A stretch of DNA of 6,334 bases from Candidatus Nanopelagicales bacterium (GTDB taxonomy: Bacteria; Actinomycetota; Actinomycetes; S36-B12; GCA-2699445). The notes beneath the pieces were generated by a model. The model was not told the DNA's origin. It made no database searches and was given only the letters and a program-made list of their open reading frames with translations. This document shows positions 6,147 to 6,334 of this stretch, piece by piece (positions within the stretch are counted from its first letter, which is position 1; each line of letters begins with the position of its first letter). The position numbers and the translations under genes are program-made. The stretch spans positions 1 to 6,334 of the forward strand of contig JAOZTQ010000084.1 in the NCBI GenBank assembly GCA_029939085.1, read 5' to 3'.

Positions 6147-6334
6147 GTGTTGGACGTTCTCAATCGGGTAGGCACGGCAACCGCAGGTGGAATTCTAGGT
6201 CTGCCGCAACCGCTGCTGCGACCATTGGCAGGACCAGCGCGCAGCGTCGACGGCAATACCCTGGAACCCGCGGTGCGACTGATGTTGCGGATTGACGCTG
6301 TTGTTGCGTTGTCCGGGGCTGAGGGCGACTCGGT
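6147..6334 (+). CDS. Probable alpha/beta hydrolase (esterase/lipase type), N-terminal fragment
   Basis: The frame runs open from GTG to the right edge: 62 codons, beginning MLDVLNRVGTATAGG and continuing through LPQPLLRPLAGPARSVDG to LEPAVRLMLRID (about 44-55). The pattern of a leucine/proline-rich stretch, a GPxxSVDGNTLEPxVxLxLR element and then the catalytic domain recalls the N-terminal extension of actinobacterial alpha/beta hydrolases of the hormone-sensitive-lipase type. The catalytic HGGG and GxSxG motifs would lie beyond the window, so the function is not shown here. A perfect ribosome site supports the start. The gene is divergent from fba and has no evident link to purine synthesis. 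That a real gene begins here is fairly sure; the family is a tentative call. Confidence 0.6.
   Translation, partial: MLDVLNRVGTATAGGILGLPQPLLRPLAGPARSVDGNTLEPAVRLMLRIDAVVALSGAEGDS

Overview
The window looks like a chromosomal segment from a member of the Actinomycetota with mid-range GC (roughly 55% by eye). PurB, PurA and Fba follow the mycobacterial versions closely along their whole length as I remember them, and GTG starts are common (purB, purD, the purC-containing gene and the right-edge gene). I cannot name a genus. I see no mobile element, CRISPR array, tRNA or rRNA.

Nearly everything lies on the minus strand as a purine block. In transcription order (right to left) it reads: class II fructose-bisphosphate aldolase (fba, 5023-6042), adenylosuccinate synthetase (purA, 3621-4907), GAR synthetase (purD, 2204-3478), adenylosuccinate lyase (purB, 691-2118), then a purC-containing gene that runs off the left edge (1-694). 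A divergent plus-strand gene begins at 6147 and runs off the right edge. Its N-terminus resembles actinobacterial alpha/beta hydrolases.

The unusual part is the left end. The purC frame does not start at the SAICAR synthetase domain. It is open for about 135 more codons upstream, to a GTG that overlaps the purB stop codon (GTGA) and has its own GGAGA Shine-Dalgarno sequence. Those codons encode a domain that I read as an ASCH (PUA-like) domain, followed by a proline-rich linker and then PurC. So the gene appears to encode an ASCH-PurC fusion. The residues aligned with the catalytic Lys and Thr of the ASCH amidohydrolase YqfB appear to be replaced, which points to a binding or regulatory role rather than catalysis.

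The genes fit together as follows. PurD makes GAR early in the pathway. PurC makes SAICAR. PurB cleaves SAICAR to AICAR and later adenylosuccinate to AMP. PurA makes the adenylosuccinate. Thus purB and purC, which are translationally coupled here, encode consecutive steps. Fba is a glycolytic neighbour, separated from purA by 115 bases holding two small hairpins, one with a short T-tract. The other gaps (85 bases purD-purB, 142 bases purA-purD) hold only weak inverted repeats, and no stretch over 300 bases lacks a gene.
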